Source: Pseudomonas sp. WS 5079
Lineage (GTDB): Bacteria; Pseudomonadota; Gammaproteobacteria; Pseudomonadales; Pseudomonadaceae
Assembly (NCBI RefSeq): GCF_012985465.1
Contig: NZ_JAAQWN010000011.1
Coordinates: 114,524-178,523 of the forward strand
DNA length: 64,000 nt
Direction of reading: 5' to 3'
Positions within the stretch are counted from its first letter, which is position 1, and each line of letters starts with the position of its first letter. The notes beneath the pieces were generated by a model that searched no databases, had not been told where the DNA came from, and was given only the letters and a program-made list of their open reading frames with translations. The position numbers were made by a program, and so were the translations under genes. Shown piece after piece: positions 1 to 12,100 of the stretch.

Positions 1-2
1 AT

Positions 3-215
3 ACGTTGGTGGTGATGCTTGACGCCGAGGACTCCTACCGTAGCGTCGCGGACCAGGAGATGGACATTTATTGGGGCGCGTACCTGGGCACCCCGGATGA
101 AATCCTGATCAGCGGCAAGGTGGCCGAGGTGGCCGACGAAATCGAGCGCGTGCGCAAGGCGGCGCGCCAGGCCAATGGCTGGATCATGGATACCTACCTG
201 CTGCGCAAGCCGTAG
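3..215 (+). CDS. C-terminal end of an unknown protein (partial)
   Basis: The reading frame is open from the window edge and stops at TAG 213-215, leaving about 70 C-terminal residues. The tail is acidic and looks helical, with a repeated glutamate/valine stretch and a tryptophan-containing end. I do not recognise the family. The real start lies outside the window, so the in-frame ATG and GTG codons near the edge should not be taken as starts. A REP doublet follows 20 bases downstream. Confidence 0.6.
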   Translation, partial: TLVVMLDAEDSYRSVADQEMDIYWGAYLGTPDEILISGKVAEVADEIERVRKAARQANGWIMDTYLLRKP

Positions 216-235
216 GGGGGAATGCAATAAACAAA

Positions 236-323
236 GTGGGAGCGGGCTTGCCCGCGATGGCGGGGTGTCAGTCAGCCTATGTATTGGCTGATACACCGCG
301 ATCGCGGGCAAGCCCGCTCCCAC
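236..323. repeat. REP doublet (inverted pair, GTGGGAGCGGGC type)
   Basis: Two facing copies of GTGGGAGCGGGCTTGCCCGC are separated by a spacer containing GTGTCAGTCAGC. Such paired REP sequences are typical of fluorescent pseudomonads. The doublet sits between two convergent genes and may also act as a transcription or mRNA boundary. Confidence 0.9.
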
Positions 324-350
324 ATTGGATGTGTGGTGCTTGGGGGAATG

Positions 351-935
351 TCACTTGCCGCTGGTAATCTGCCTGACCAGCAGGCCATGCCCCGCTACAT
401 CCTCGGCCCGGGAAATCGCCTGGATCACCAGCAATCGGTTGCCGGAGCCGGCAAGGAAGGTCGAGTTCAAGGTCTTGCCGCCGCCCATGCTGGCGGTGCC
501 ATCAATCTGGCGCAGGCCCACGCCCTTGATCAGCAGTTTCTTCTGCGCCAGTTTTTTGTAGTCCGGCAGGCTGGTGCCTACGTCCTTGAGGAAACCTTCA
601 GCCGCGCTATCGAGAAACAGCGGTTCGTCGTCCTTCAGGTCGATACCGTCGTTGCGCAAGGTCTGGGCCACTACCACCACGCTTTTTGACGCCTGGTTGA
701 TGTACATCGTGCCATTGGCGCCCGCGGTGCCCTGGGCTTGTGCGCCGGCGGGGAGGGCGTCGGCCACGTAGCCCTTGGGCAGGGTGAAGGTGAACTTGCC
801 GTCCAGGGTCGAGACGATCTGGAAGTCGTCCGGCGGCGCGGCGGCCGGCTTGGCAGCCGCGAACAGCGGGCTGGCGCCCAGGCTGACAGTCAGCGCCAGG
901 GCCAGGCGGGCGGCGGTTTTGCTGAGGGTGAGCAT
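351..935 (-). CDS. Small secreted protein, possibly DcrB-like
   Basis: The product is 194 aa. It begins with a clear Sec signal peptide (MLTLSK then a hydrophobic core, cleavage near ASPLFAA at residues 22-27). The mature part starts with a short alanine/proline linker and then an FTLPKGY segment that resembles the opening of DcrB/PsbP-like periplasmic proteins. That family call is tentative. I chose the ATG at 933-935 because it opens directly on the signal peptide and has a GGAAG ribosome site upstream; longer in-frame extensions have no such features. It lies 73 bases downstream of the Kef-type antiporter on the same strand and may be co-transcribed with it. It probably acts in the periplasm. 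Confidence 0.75.
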   Translation of the reverse strand: MLTLSKTAARLALALTVSLGASPLFAAAKPAAAPPDDFQIVSTLDGKFTFTLPKGYVADALPAGAQAQGTAGANGTMYINQASKSVVVVAQTLRNDGIDLKDDEPLFLDSAAEGFLKDVGTSLPDYKKLAQKKLLIKGVGLRQIDGTASMGGGKTLNSTFLAGSGNRLLVIQAISRAEDVAGHGLLVRQITSGK

Positions 936-1008
936 GAGGTCTTCCAATGGATGAACGAAATTGCGCTGTATTCTGTCAGAAAATTCGCAATATCGTTCAG
1001 ATCCATCC

Positions 1009-2817
1009 TCAGACCTTTCCGGACTCTTCTTCGAGGCGGTCCATTTCAAACAACCGCGCCAGTTCCGCACGGGCTTCCTGGGCCGACTGCATCACCTTGG
1101 CCGCATCGTCGTACACCGCGTGCTGCGCTGTCAGCAGTTGCAGGTCGTGATGCTTGAAACGGTTGATCCGCGCATCGGCCTGGGCCTCGCTCAGGCCCAG
1201 GCCGACCAGGGTGCGGCGGCTCATTTCCAGGCTGGAATAGAACGTTTCGCGCACCGGTGACGCGTCCAGGTCCACCAGGCGATGCACGTGCTGGCGGTTA
1301 CGGGCGCGGGCGATGATTTTCATGTGCGGGTAGAGGTTGCGCACCAGTTCGGCGGTCTTGATGTTGATCTCTGGATCATCCATGGCGATCACGAAATATT
1401 CGGCCTGGTCGACCTTCGCCGCATGCAGGATTTCGGGTCGCTGGGGGTCGCCGTAGAACACCGGCATACCGCCGAAACTGCGGGTCAGCTCGATGGTTTC
1501 GACCGAGGTGTCGAGGGCGATAAACGAGATGTTCTGCGCCCGCAGGATCCGCGCCACGATCTGCCCCATGCGGCCCATGCCGGCGATCACCACCCGTGGC
1601 GCATCGCTCTCGATGGCGCGGTATTCTTCCGGCACTTCCACCGGCTTGGCCTTGGGCCGAAACAGCTTCGGGCACAGCAGTAACAGCAGCGGAGTGAGGG
1701 CCATCGACAGGGTGATAGTCAACACCAGCACGTCGTACAGCTGCGGGGCGAACAGGCCCTGGTCGCGGCCGATCTTGAACACCACAAAGGCAAATTCACC
1801 GCCGGCCGCCAGCACTACGCCCAGGCGTACTGCGCTCTCGCGGTTGAGTTCGCCGACCATCTGCCCGACCGCGTACAGCAGCGGCAACTTGATGGCGATC
1901 AGCAGCAGGGTCAGCCCCAGCACCACAAAGGGCGTGCTGAACAACAGGCCGATATTGGCGCCCATGCCCACGCTGATAAAGAACAGCCCCAGCAACAGGC
2001 CCTTGAACGGCTCGATCTGCGATTCCAGCTCGTGGCGGTATTCCGAGTCGGCCAACAGCAGGCCGGCGAGGAACGCGCCCAGGGCCATGGACACGCCCAC
2101 CAGTTCCATCAGCCAGGCGGTGCCAATCACCACCAGCAGCGCGGTGGCGGTGGACACTTCGCGCAGGCCGGTCTTGGCGACGATCCGAAACACCGGCCGC
2201 AACAGGTAGCGACCGCCGATGATCACCACGGCGATGCTGCCCAATACCTGCAAACCGTGGTTCAGGTCCTGGGCGGCGGTGGTGGTGTGGTCGCTGCCGG
2301 CCAGCAGCGGCACCATGGCGATCAGCGGGATCGCCGCGATGTCCTGGAACAACAGGATGGCAAACGCCAGGCGCCCGTGGGGGCTGTTCAGTTCCTTGCG
2401 TTCGGCCAGGCTTTGCAGACCGAAGGCGGTGGAAGACAGCGCCAGGCCCAGGCCCAGCACAATCGCGCTGTTCCACGACTGGCCAAACGCCCAGAGTGCC
2501 ACGGCGCCCATCACCATGGCAGTCAACAGCACTTGCGCCAGGCCCACGCCAAACACGGCCTTGCGCATCACCCACAGGCGTTTGGGCGACAGCTCCAGGC
2601 CGATGATGAACAGCAACAACACCACCCCAAGCTCAGAGAACTGCGCGACGCTTTGCGGGTTGCCCACCAACCCCAGCACCGAGGGGCCGATGATCACACC
2701 GGCGAACAGATAGCCCAGCACCGCGCCCAGTTTCAGGTGCTTGGCCAGGGGTACGGTGAGCACCGCCGCTAGCAGGAACACCACGGCCGCTTGTAACAGG
2801 TTGCCTTCATGGGGCAT
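1009..2817 (-). CDS. Kef/CPA2-type monovalent cation:proton antiporter with TrkA-N domain
   Basis: A 602-aa inner-membrane protein. The first ~380 residues form about a dozen hydrophobic segments of the CPA2 (Na/H exchanger) fold, including the LFIIGLELSPKRLW segment typical of KefB/KefC/YbaL relatives. Residues ~408-520 hold a TrkA-N/RCK nucleotide-binding domain with the glycine-rich GMGRMGQIVAR motif. The last ~60 residues are charged and may be regulatory. KefB/KefC are potassium efflux systems gated by glutathione adducts; whether this one is glutathione-gated cannot be read here. The ATG has a good upstream site (CTGGAG, 7 bases away). The small secreted protein follows it. Confidence 0.9.
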   Translation of the reverse strand: MPHEGNLLQAAVVFLLAAVLTVPLAKHLKLGAVLGYLFAGVIIGPSVLGLVGNPQSVAQFSELGVVLLLFIIGLELSPKRLWVMRKAVFGVGLAQVLLTAMVMGAVALWAFGQSWNSAIVLGLGLALSSTAFGLQSLAERKELNSPHGRLAFAILLFQDIAAIPLIAMVPLLAGSDHTTTAAQDLNHGLQVLGSIAVVIIGGRYLLRPVFRIVAKTGLREVSTATALLVVIGTAWLMELVGVSMALGAFLAGLLLADSEYRHELESQIEPFKGLLLGLFFISVGMGANIGLLFSTPFVVLGLTLLLIAIKLPLLYAVGQMVGELNRESAVRLGVVLAAGGEFAFVVFKIGRDQGLFAPQLYDVLVLTITLSMALTPLLLLLCPKLFRPKAKPVEVPEEYRAIESDAPRVVIAGMGRMGQIVARILRAQNISFIALDTSVETIELTRSFGGMPVFYGDPQRPEILHAAKVDQAEYFVIAMDDPEINIKTAELVRNLYPHMKIIARARNRQHVHRLVDLDASPVRETFYSSLEMSRRTLVGLGLSEAQADARINRFKHHDLQLLTAQHAVYDDAAKVMQSAQEARAELARLFEMDRLEEESGKV

Positions 2818-3134
2818 CGCTTACTCCAGGATCTTTGAGGCGAATCGACAGGGCGCTATTAGAGCGCGCTTTTATGCGGTTGAATCTGAATTTTTGCCGA
2901 GGTAGGGCGCTGTACGCCGGCGCCTGTTGGATGTCGTCCAAATCCTACAAGGCACTTACGAAAGTATTAATACCATTTATTTCAATGACTTTAACGCGCG
3001 TCAGCTACGGTTCTGACAACAGGATTGTTGTCATCACGGTCAGGTAATTCGCTTTCGATGCGTGTTGGATCTGTTGCATGGGGCTTCTACGCATTCACGG
3101 ACGAAAGGCTTGGACCACGAAGGAGTTGTTGCCC
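2818..3134. other. Intergenic region upstream of the giant autotransporter
   Basis: This 317-base stretch separates the divergent antiporter and autotransporter genes. It is locally AT-rich around 2950-3000 and holds a perfect 8-4-8 dyad at 3014-3033. I find no convincing gene in it. Confidence 0.7.
3014..3033. promoter_or_regulatory. 20-bp dyad, candidate operator of the autotransporter
   Basis: TGACAACAGGATTGTTGTCA is a perfect inverted repeat with 8-base arms and a 4-base centre, about 100 bases before the chosen autotransporter start. A 20-bp dyad is the usual size for a dimeric HTH regulator, for example LuxR-type. It could also form an RNA hairpin, but no T-run follows. The binding protein is unknown. 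Confidence 0.45.
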
Positions 3135-6100
3135 GTGGAAAGAAGAATTGTTGCTGGCGCCAAAACCCATGTTTCTCCTCTCTCTCTTGCGATTCGTCTG
3201 GGTGTCCTCGGGCTGGTGGCAGGCCTGGCGAGCCCCGAGGCGTTGGCGGCGTGCTCGCCGGCGAACCCGGGCGTAAACGCGGTGGTTACCTGTACCGGGG
3301 CGCCAAGCCTGCCCCTGACGCCGGTCAACAACTTTTCCAGTTCGACCAATGGCCTGCAGGTCACCGTCGATGCCGCAGCGCGGATGAACACTGTGCTGGG
3401 CACGGTATTGAGCTTGACGGGTAGCGGTATAACGCTGACTAACCTGGGGGTGATTGATCCGGCGTTCCTGTTGCCCCTCAGCGCCTTGACCAGTGGCGTG
3501 GTGATTGGCAACGCTTCAACCTCAGGCAACGTATCGGTGACCAACAGCGGCACGATCAGAGGCACCATCCCATTGCTGGATGTGGCCTCGCTGCTGGGCG
3601 GCGCGGCGCTCAATATCACCAATGGCGCAAACTTCACCACCAGCATCTACAACAGCGGCACTATCGGCGCTTCGAGCATTGGCGTATCGGTGCTGCAACC
3701 TGACGAAGCCCCTGTGGTGGTGGTGCAGGGCGGCTCCCGGGTCAATATGACCAACAGCGGCACGGTCACCGGCCGGATAGGCTTTGAAGCCTCGGGTGCC
3801 GCCGGCGGGGTTGGCAACTCGTTTATCAACGCAGGCACGCTCAATGGTGGGGTGTCCCTGGGCGCCGGGCGTGGGGGCAATACATTTACCGCGGTCACCG
3901 GGTCTGTGGTGAATGCCGGTACCGGGATCAGCCTGGGTGGACTGGTCAACGTCAATCTGTCGTTCGCGCCCTCCGGCAAGGTCGATGGCGGCGTGGGGGG
4001 GACCAACAATACCCTGGTCCTGGATAACCAACTGGCCGGGGTGAATGCTGTTATCCAGACCGGCACCGCATCCAGCAGTCAATACATCAACTTCAACAAA
4101 CTGCTGATCAATGGCGGGACCTGGACCCTGCAAGGGGCGCTGGTCAACGGGTCGACGATACTCAATAGCGCCCTTGTGCAATTTGACAATAGCGCCGCGT
4201 TCGGCAGCGGCGTGCTGAACGTCAATGGCGGGACCCTGGCGGCCAGCACCGGTAACCTGAACGTGGCCAACAACGTGGTGATCGGTGCCGGTGGGCTCAC
4301 GGTGCAGGGCACCAACGCTTTTGCCTTTGGCGGCAACCTTAGCGGCACGGGGGCCTTGCGCAAAAACGGTACGGCGGACCTGACCCTCAACACCACCAAT
4401 ACCTACAGCGGTGGCACCCAGTTGAACGCCGGCACTCTGGTGCTTGGGGCCACGGACGCGCTGGGCTCGGGCATCCTGACCGCCAGCGCCGGGACCAACC
4501 TGAGCACCGGTCCGCTGCTGGGCGCGGCGATTGCCCTGGCCAATGGCATCGACCTGCTGGGCAACCTGACCGTGATTGGCAGCAATGCGCTGACCCTGGG
4601 CGGGGTGATCGGTGGCAGCGGCGGCCTGGTCAAGGAAGGCAGCGGCGACCTGATTATCAGCGGCACCAACAGCTACCAGGGCAACACGGTGCTGAACCTC
4701 GGCAAATTGGTGGTGGGTGCCGACGGTGCACTGGGCGCTGGAGCGTTGAGCGCCGCCGCCGGCACCACTCTGGATGCCAATGCCACGGCGAGCCTGACCA
4801 ACCAGATCAGTCTCAACGGCGCGGTGACCGTGGGCGGGACCGCAGATTTGACGCTCACCGGGCCGATTATCGGGGGCGGCAGCCTGACCAAGAATGGCGG
4901 CGCCACCCTGAACCTCTCCGGCAACAACCTTTTCCTCGGTGGCCTGAACCTCAACGCTGGTACGTTGAAAGTGGGCAGCAATACAGCGCTGGGGTCGGGC
5001 AATTTGACCGTGAGTGGCGCCTCGAGCCTGGACAGCAGTGCCGCTGTGGCCCTGGTCAATAACATTGTGCTCAACGCCGGCTTGACCGTGGCGGGCAGCA
5101 ACGCCCTGACCCTGGACGGTGCGCTCAGCGGCACCGGCACGCTGACCAAAGCGGGCACGGCCAACCTGACCCTCAATGGGATCAACACGTTCCAGGCGGG
5201 CACGCTGCTCAATGGCGGTCGCCTGACCCTGGGGAATGCCGCAGCCCTGGGCGGCGGTGCGTTGACCGTGGGTGGCGCGGCGAGCCTGGACAACAGCGCG
5301 GCGTTTACCTTGGGCAATAACATCACCCTCAATGCCGACCTGGCCCTGGCCGGCACCAATAACCTGACCCTGGGCGGGGTGATCAGTGGCGCCGGTGGCC
5401 TGACCAAAAATGGCACGGCCGACCTGACCCTGAGCGGCAACAACACCTTTACCGGCGCACTGAACATCCTTGGCGGTAGCGTGTTCGCCAGCAGCGCCGC
5501 GGCCCTCGGTGGCAACAGCGGGCTGAACATTGGCGCCGGCGCCAGCCTCAACCTGGCCGGCAATGGCGTGCTCGGCGGCTTGAGCGGTGCTGGCGTTATC
5601 GACGTGGGCTTGAACAACAGCCTCACCGTAGGCGGTGCCAATACCAGCAGCACATTTGGCGGCAGCCTCACAGGCAGCGGCAGTTTGATCAAAGTCGGCG
5701 GCGGCCAGCTCGAGCTGACCGGCATCAACAGCCTCAGCGGCAATACCCAGGTCAACGCCGGCATCTTGAAGGTGAGCAATACCCTGGGCAGCGCCATTGT
5801 CGACGTGAATGCCGGGGGCACCCTGACCGGCGGCGGATCGCTGCTGGGAGCGCTGAACATCAACAGCGGCGGCCACTTGGCCTTGAACAGCGCGGATACG
5901 CTGTCTACCGGCTCGCTAGTGGTGGGCAGCGGTGCCAACCTCGACGTCAGCCTTGGTGCGCCGTCCCCGACGCCGCTGCTCAGCGTCAATGGCAGTGTGA
6001 GCCTGGATGGCAACCTGAATGTCAGCAATGGCGGGGCCTTTGGTGCCGGTATCTACCGTTTGATCAACTACACCGGCAGCCTGGCCGGGCAGGGCCTGAC

Positions 6101-9100
6101 AGTGACGGGCGTGCCCCAGGGCTTCAACCTGGGCGATGTGCTGGTAGATATCGCCACGGCCAATCAGGTGAACGTGGTGGTGTCGGTGGCCAACATGCTG
6201 TTCTGGGACGGCAGCCAGACCACCGGCAACGGCACGGTCGAAGGTGGCAATGGCACCTGGAGCGTTGGCGCCAGCAACTGGACCGCCATCGGCGGCACGC
6301 CCAACTCGGCCTGGGCCGGCGGCTTTGCAGTGTTCACAGGGACTGCGGGGACGGTCAGCGTGGACGGCACGCAGCAGTTCACCGGCCTGCAATTTGCCAG
6401 CGACGGCTACAACGTCGTGGGCGGTGCTGCGGGGCAACTGACGGCGGTCAACGGCAGCGCCGGCAATACGGCGATCCGTGTCGATCCAACCCTCACCGCG
6501 ACCCTGGGCGTGAATATCGACGGCGCCGGCAAACTGGCCAAGCTCGACAGTGGCACCCTGGTGCTCAATGGCAACAACAGCTACACCGGCGGCACTGCCC
6601 TTGAGCGTGGGGCGCTGGTGGTGGGCAGTAACACCGCGCTGGGCGTCGGCCTGCTGAGCACGGCCGCGGGCACCACACTCTCCAGCAATAAAACCGTGGC
6701 CCTGGGCAATGACCTGGCCCTGGCTGGCAACCTCAACGTCACTGGCAGCAATGCCCTGGCCTTGAATGGCGTGATCAGTGGCGCCGGCGGCCTGGTCAAG
6801 AGCGGCACCTCGCAGCTCACGTTGGGCGGTGTGAACACCTACCTCGGGCCCACCGCGCTGAACGCCGGTGGCCTGATCCTGGCGAACAGCGGCGCCTTGG
6901 GCAATGGTGCGTTGAATGCGGCGGGCGGCACGACCCTGGACAGCAGCACCGCGGTCAGTGTCGGCAATGCCCTTGACCTGGGAGGCAACCTGAGCATTGG
7001 CGGTAGCGCCGACTTGACCCTGGGCGGGGTGATCAGTGGCAGCGGCAGCCTGACCAAGGAGGGCGCGGCCAACCTGACCCTCAATGGCCTCAACAACTAC
7101 CAGGGCGGCCTCACCCTCAATGCGGGCACCCTGACCCTGGGCACTGCGGCGGCACTGGGTACGGGCGGGCTGACCGTGACGGGCAATTCGACCCTGGCCA
7201 GCAGCACGCCACTGGTCTTGGCCAACGACTTGACCGTCAACGCCGGCCTGAGCGTGGGCGCCAGCAATAACCTGACGCTGGCTGGTGTGCTGGCGGGCAA
7301 TGGCAGCCTGATCAAGACCGGTACTTCAGACCTGACGCTGACGGGCAACAACACCTTCAGCGGCCTGCTGGATATCCAGGCGGGCAGCCTCACCACCGTC
7401 GGCAACGGTGCGCTGGGTACCAACAGCGCGATCAACCTGGCGACCGGCACTGCCTTGAACCTGGGCAGTTCCGCCAGCCTGGGCAACCTCACCGGCGCCG
7501 GTACTGCGCTGGTCGGCCTCGGCAATACCTTGAGCCTGGGCGCCAACAATGGGAACGGCACTTTTGGTGGGGTTCTTGCCGGCCTGGGCAACATCGACAA
7601 ACTTGGCAACGGCACGCTCACCCTGGCCGGGGTCAGTACGCTGGCAGGCAATACCCAGGTCAGCGCGGGTACCTTGAACGTCAACGGCCAACTGGCCAGT
7701 GCTGGGGTCAATGTGAACAGCGGCGCGACCCTCGGCGGCAGCGGGACCTTGCTGGGCACGGTGAATGTTGCCGATGGCGGCCACCTGGCCGTGAAGTCCG
7801 GCAGCGTACTGACCACCGGCGCCCTGGTGCTGGGGGCCAACGCCAACCTGGATGCCGGCCTCGGCGCACCGTCCACGGGCGGCACCGAGCTGCTGCGGGT
7901 GTTGGGCAACCTGACCCTGGATGGCACCCTCAACATCAGTGATACCGGTGGCTTTGGCGCCGGGATCTATCGCCTGATCAACTACACCGGCGTGTTGACC
8001 AACAATGGCGTGCTCCTGGGCAGCCTGCCCGGTGGCGTCCTGCCTGGCAGCCTCGACCTGCAAACGGCGATTGGCAACCAGATCAACCTGCTGGTCAATG
8101 GCAACACCAACGTGCAGTTCTGGGATGGCAGCCAACTGGTGGGCAACGGCACCATCGAAGGCGGCAACGGCACCTGGAACGCGGCGTCGAGCAATTGGAC
8201 CGAGCTCAACGGTAGCTTCAACCTGGGCTGGGCACCCAACAGCCTGGCGGTGTTCCAGGGCACGGCGGGCACCGTCACCGTGGACGGCGCGCAGGCGGTC
8301 ACGGGCCTGCAATTTGTCACCGATGGCTACAACCTGGTGGGCGGTACGGCAGGCGGCCTGACCCTGTTCAATGGGGCCGGCGGCAACACCGCAGTGCGGG
8401 TCGACCCCACTGTCACCGCAACCCTGGATGTGAACCTCAGCGGCGGCGGCACCCTGGCCAAGCTGGACAGCGGCACCCTGGTGCTCAATGGCAGCAACAC
8501 CTTCACCGGCGGCACGGCGCTGAACGGCGGCAGCCTGGTGGTGGGCAACAACAATGCCCTGGGCAGCGGCGTATTGACTGCCGCCAACGGCACCACCCTG
8601 GACAGCAACACAGCGCTCGCGCTGACCAATGACGTGGTTCTCAATGGCAGCCTGGCCATTGGCGGCAGCAATGCCCTGACCCTGGCGGGCACTGTCAGCG
8701 GCGCCGGCAGCCTGATCAAAAACGGCATCGCCAGCCTGACCTTGAGTGGCAGTAATACCTACCAGGGGCCTACCACCCTGAATGCCGGCGGTTTGATCCT
8801 GGCCTCCAGCAGCGCCCTGGGCGCAGGCGCGTTGAACAGCAGCGCCGGGACCACCCTCGACACCACCGCTGCAGTGACCCTCGCCAATGCTCTGAACCTG
8901 AGCGGCAACCTGGGTATCCTCGGCACGTCGGACCTGACCCTCAATGGCCCGGTCAACGGTGCCGGCGGGCTGATCAAAAGCGGTAGCGGCAACCTGACCC
9001 TCGCCGGCGGCAACAGCTATGTCGGCGGTACCCAACTCAACGCCGGCAGCCTGACCGTCGGTACGGGCAGCGCCCTGGGCGCAGGCGCCTTGCTGGTCAA

Positions 9101-12100
9101 CGGCCCGGCGACCCTGGACAGCAGCGCGAATGTGACCCTGGGCAATGCGCTGACCCTCAATAGCGCGCTGACAGTGGCCGGCAGCAACGGCCTGACCCTC
9201 GGCGGGATCGTCGACGGCGCCGCGCAGTTGATCAAGAACGGCGGGGCCAACCTCAGCCTCAATGGGGCCAACAGCTACGGCGGCGGTACGTTGCTCAACG
9301 CCGGTACGCTCACCCTCGGCAGCAACACTGCGCTGGGCAGCGGTACCCTGAGCGTGGGCGGTGCGGCCACCCTGGATAACAGCGCACCGCTGGTGCTGGC
9401 CAATGCCATTGACCTCAATGCCGACCTCACCGTCGCCGGTAGCCACGACCTGAATCTGGCCGGCGTAGTGGCCGGCAATGGCGCACTGATCAAAAACGGC
9501 ACGGCGGGCCTGACCCTCAGCGGCAATAACCTGCTGAGCGGCCCGTTGACGGTGCTGGGGGGCAGCCTGACCACCGTCGGCTCCGGCGCCTTGGGCAACA
9601 CCTCTGGGGTCACCGTGGGCAGCGGCGCCACCCTCAACCTGGGCAGCAGCGCCACACTCAACACCTTGGCCGGCAACGGTGCACTGCAAGTGGCGGCGGG
9701 CAATACGCTGACCGTCGGCGGCACTAACACCTTCGGCGGTAGCCTGGGCGGCAGCGGTGCCCTGGATAAAGTCGGCACCGGCACCCTCAACCTCACCGGC
9801 AACAGCGGCCTGACCGGCGCTACCAGCGTCACGGGCGGCACGCTCAACGTGGCGGGCAGCCTGGCCAGCAGCAGCGTGACGGTCAACAACGGCGCGACCT
9901 TGAGCGGCGGCGGCAGCTTGGCCGGTGCGGTGACGGTGGCCGATGGCGGCCACCTGGGCCTGAGCAGCGCCAGTGCGCTGACCGTGGGTTCGCTGGTGCT
10001 GGGGGGCAATGCCAACCTGGACGTCGGCCTTGGCGTACCGGTAGTCGGTGGCGGCAGCGGGCTGCTGAATGTCGGCGGTGACCTGGTCCTGGATGGCAAC
10101 CTCAATGTCAGTGATCTCGGCGGTTTCGGCACTGGGGTCTACAACCTCATCAACTACGCCGGGGCCCTGACCAATAACGGCCTGACCCTCGGGACTCTGC
10201 CCTCAAGCGTGACTGCCGATGACCTGCAACTGCAAACCGCGATCAGCAACAAGGTCAACCTGGTGGTCATCGCGCCCAACACCACCGTGCAGTTCTGGGA
10301 CGGCGGCCAATTGATCGGCAACGGCGCCATCGACGGCGGCAACGGCACCTGGGGCAACGGCACCAATTGGGCGAATGTCGACGGCAGCCTCAACCAGAGC
10401 TGGAACGACAAGTTTGCGGTGTTCCAGGGCGCGGCTGGCACGGTCACGGTGGACGGCAGCCAAAGCCTGACGGGCATGCAGTTCGTCAGCGACGGTTACA
10501 ACCTGGTGGCCGGTACCTCTGGCCAGTTGAACCTGGTGAACGGCGGCACTGGCAACACCGCCGTGCGGGTCGACCCCAACGTCACTGCCACCCTCGGTGT
10601 AAGCCTCAATGGCAGTGGCACCCTGGCCAAACTGGACAGCGGCACCCTGGTGCTCAACGCCGCCAATGGCTACACCGGGGGTACCGCTCTGAACGGCGGC
10701 ACCCTGGTGGTGGGCAACAACAATGCCCTGGGCAGCGGCGTATTGACCGCCGCCAACGGCACCACCCTGGCCAGCAACAGTGCTGTGACCCTGGGCAATA
10801 ACGCGCTGCTCAACGGTGCGATGACCGTGGGCGGGGCCAGTGCCTTGACCCTGGATGGCGTGGTCAGCGGCAATGGCAGCCTGGTGAAAACCGGCGCATC
10901 CAGCCTGACCCTCAATGGCGTCAACACCTACAGCGGCGGCACCAGCCTCAATGCCGGGCAACTGACGCTGGGCAACAATGCGGCACTGGGCAGTGGCGCC
11001 CTGAGCGTGGGCGGCGCGGCGCAGTTGGATGGCAGCAGCGCCCTGCAACTGGCCAATGCCATTGCCCTGGGTGGTCAGTTGACGCTGTTGGGCAGCCATG
11101 ACCTGACCTTGAGTGGCGCGCTCAGCGGCACCGCCAGCCTGGTGAAAAACGGCAACGGTGCGCTGTTGCTCACCGGCAGCAACAGCTATGGCGGCGGGAC
11201 AATTCTCAATGGCGGCAGCACCACCGGCAGCACCAGCAGCCTGCAAGGGGCGATAGCCAATAACGCGGCGCTGACCTTCGAGCAAAATGCCGATGGCACC
11301 TACACCGGCAACCTCACTGGTAGCGGCTCGCTGACCAAGACCGGCAGCGGTGATCTGCTGCTGACCGGCAACAACAGCTTCACCGGTAGCACCAACGTCA
11401 CGGCCGGTGGCCTGCTGGTCAACGGCACCTTGAACAGTGCCGCCGTCCAGGTCGCCAGCGGCGCCTCCCTGGGCGGTAGCGGGCAATTGGCGGGGGCGGT
11501 GAGCATGGCTGACGGCTCGACCCTCACGGCCGGAACTGCGACGCCGCTGTCCGTGGGTGCCCTGGCCTTGTCAGCGGGGACCAGCCTGGACTTCGCCCTC
11601 GGCGCACCGGGCGCATCGACCACGGTGGTCAACGTGGCCGGCAACCTGACCCTGGATGGCACCCTTAACATCAGCGACGCAGGAGGGTTCGGCGTTGGCG
11701 TCTACCAACTGTTCCGCTACGGTGGCAGTCTGACCGATAACGGCCTGCTGCTGGGCAGCTTGCCAGGCGCGATTGTGCCGGGCGCGCTGAGCCTGCAAAC
11801 GGCGCTGGCCAACCAGCTCAACCTGCTGGTGCAAACCGCGCCAGGGCAGATCCAGTTCTGGAACGGCACCACCACCAGCCCTGACGGCACGGTACATGGC
11901 GGTAGCGGCACCTGGGGCCCCGGCACCAACTGGACCGACCCGACCGGCACCCAAGGCCAGGCCTCGAACAATCAGTTTGCCGTGTTCGGCGGGCAGGGCG
12001 GGACCGTCACCGTGGCGGGCAATCAGAGCTTCACCGGCCTGCAAGTGTTGGACAGTGGCTACACGCTGGTCGCCGGCACGGGCGGCAGCCTCAGCCCCAC

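Noticed and set aside
2032..2772. Plus-strand frame opposite the Kef antiporter
   Set aside because: Rich in Gln/His from reverse-reading of Leu/Ala codons; no start signal.
2835..3047. 70-codon plus-strand frame in the gap before the autotransporter
   Set aside because: No ribosome site; contains the dyad and AT-rich promoter-like sequence.
7326..9953. Very long minus-strand open frame (875 codons) opposite the autotransporter
   Set aside because: It mirrors the repeat units of the sense gene, has no ribosome site and is low in complexity. It comes from the codon bias of the repeats. The same applies to the minus-strand frame at 3522-5876.
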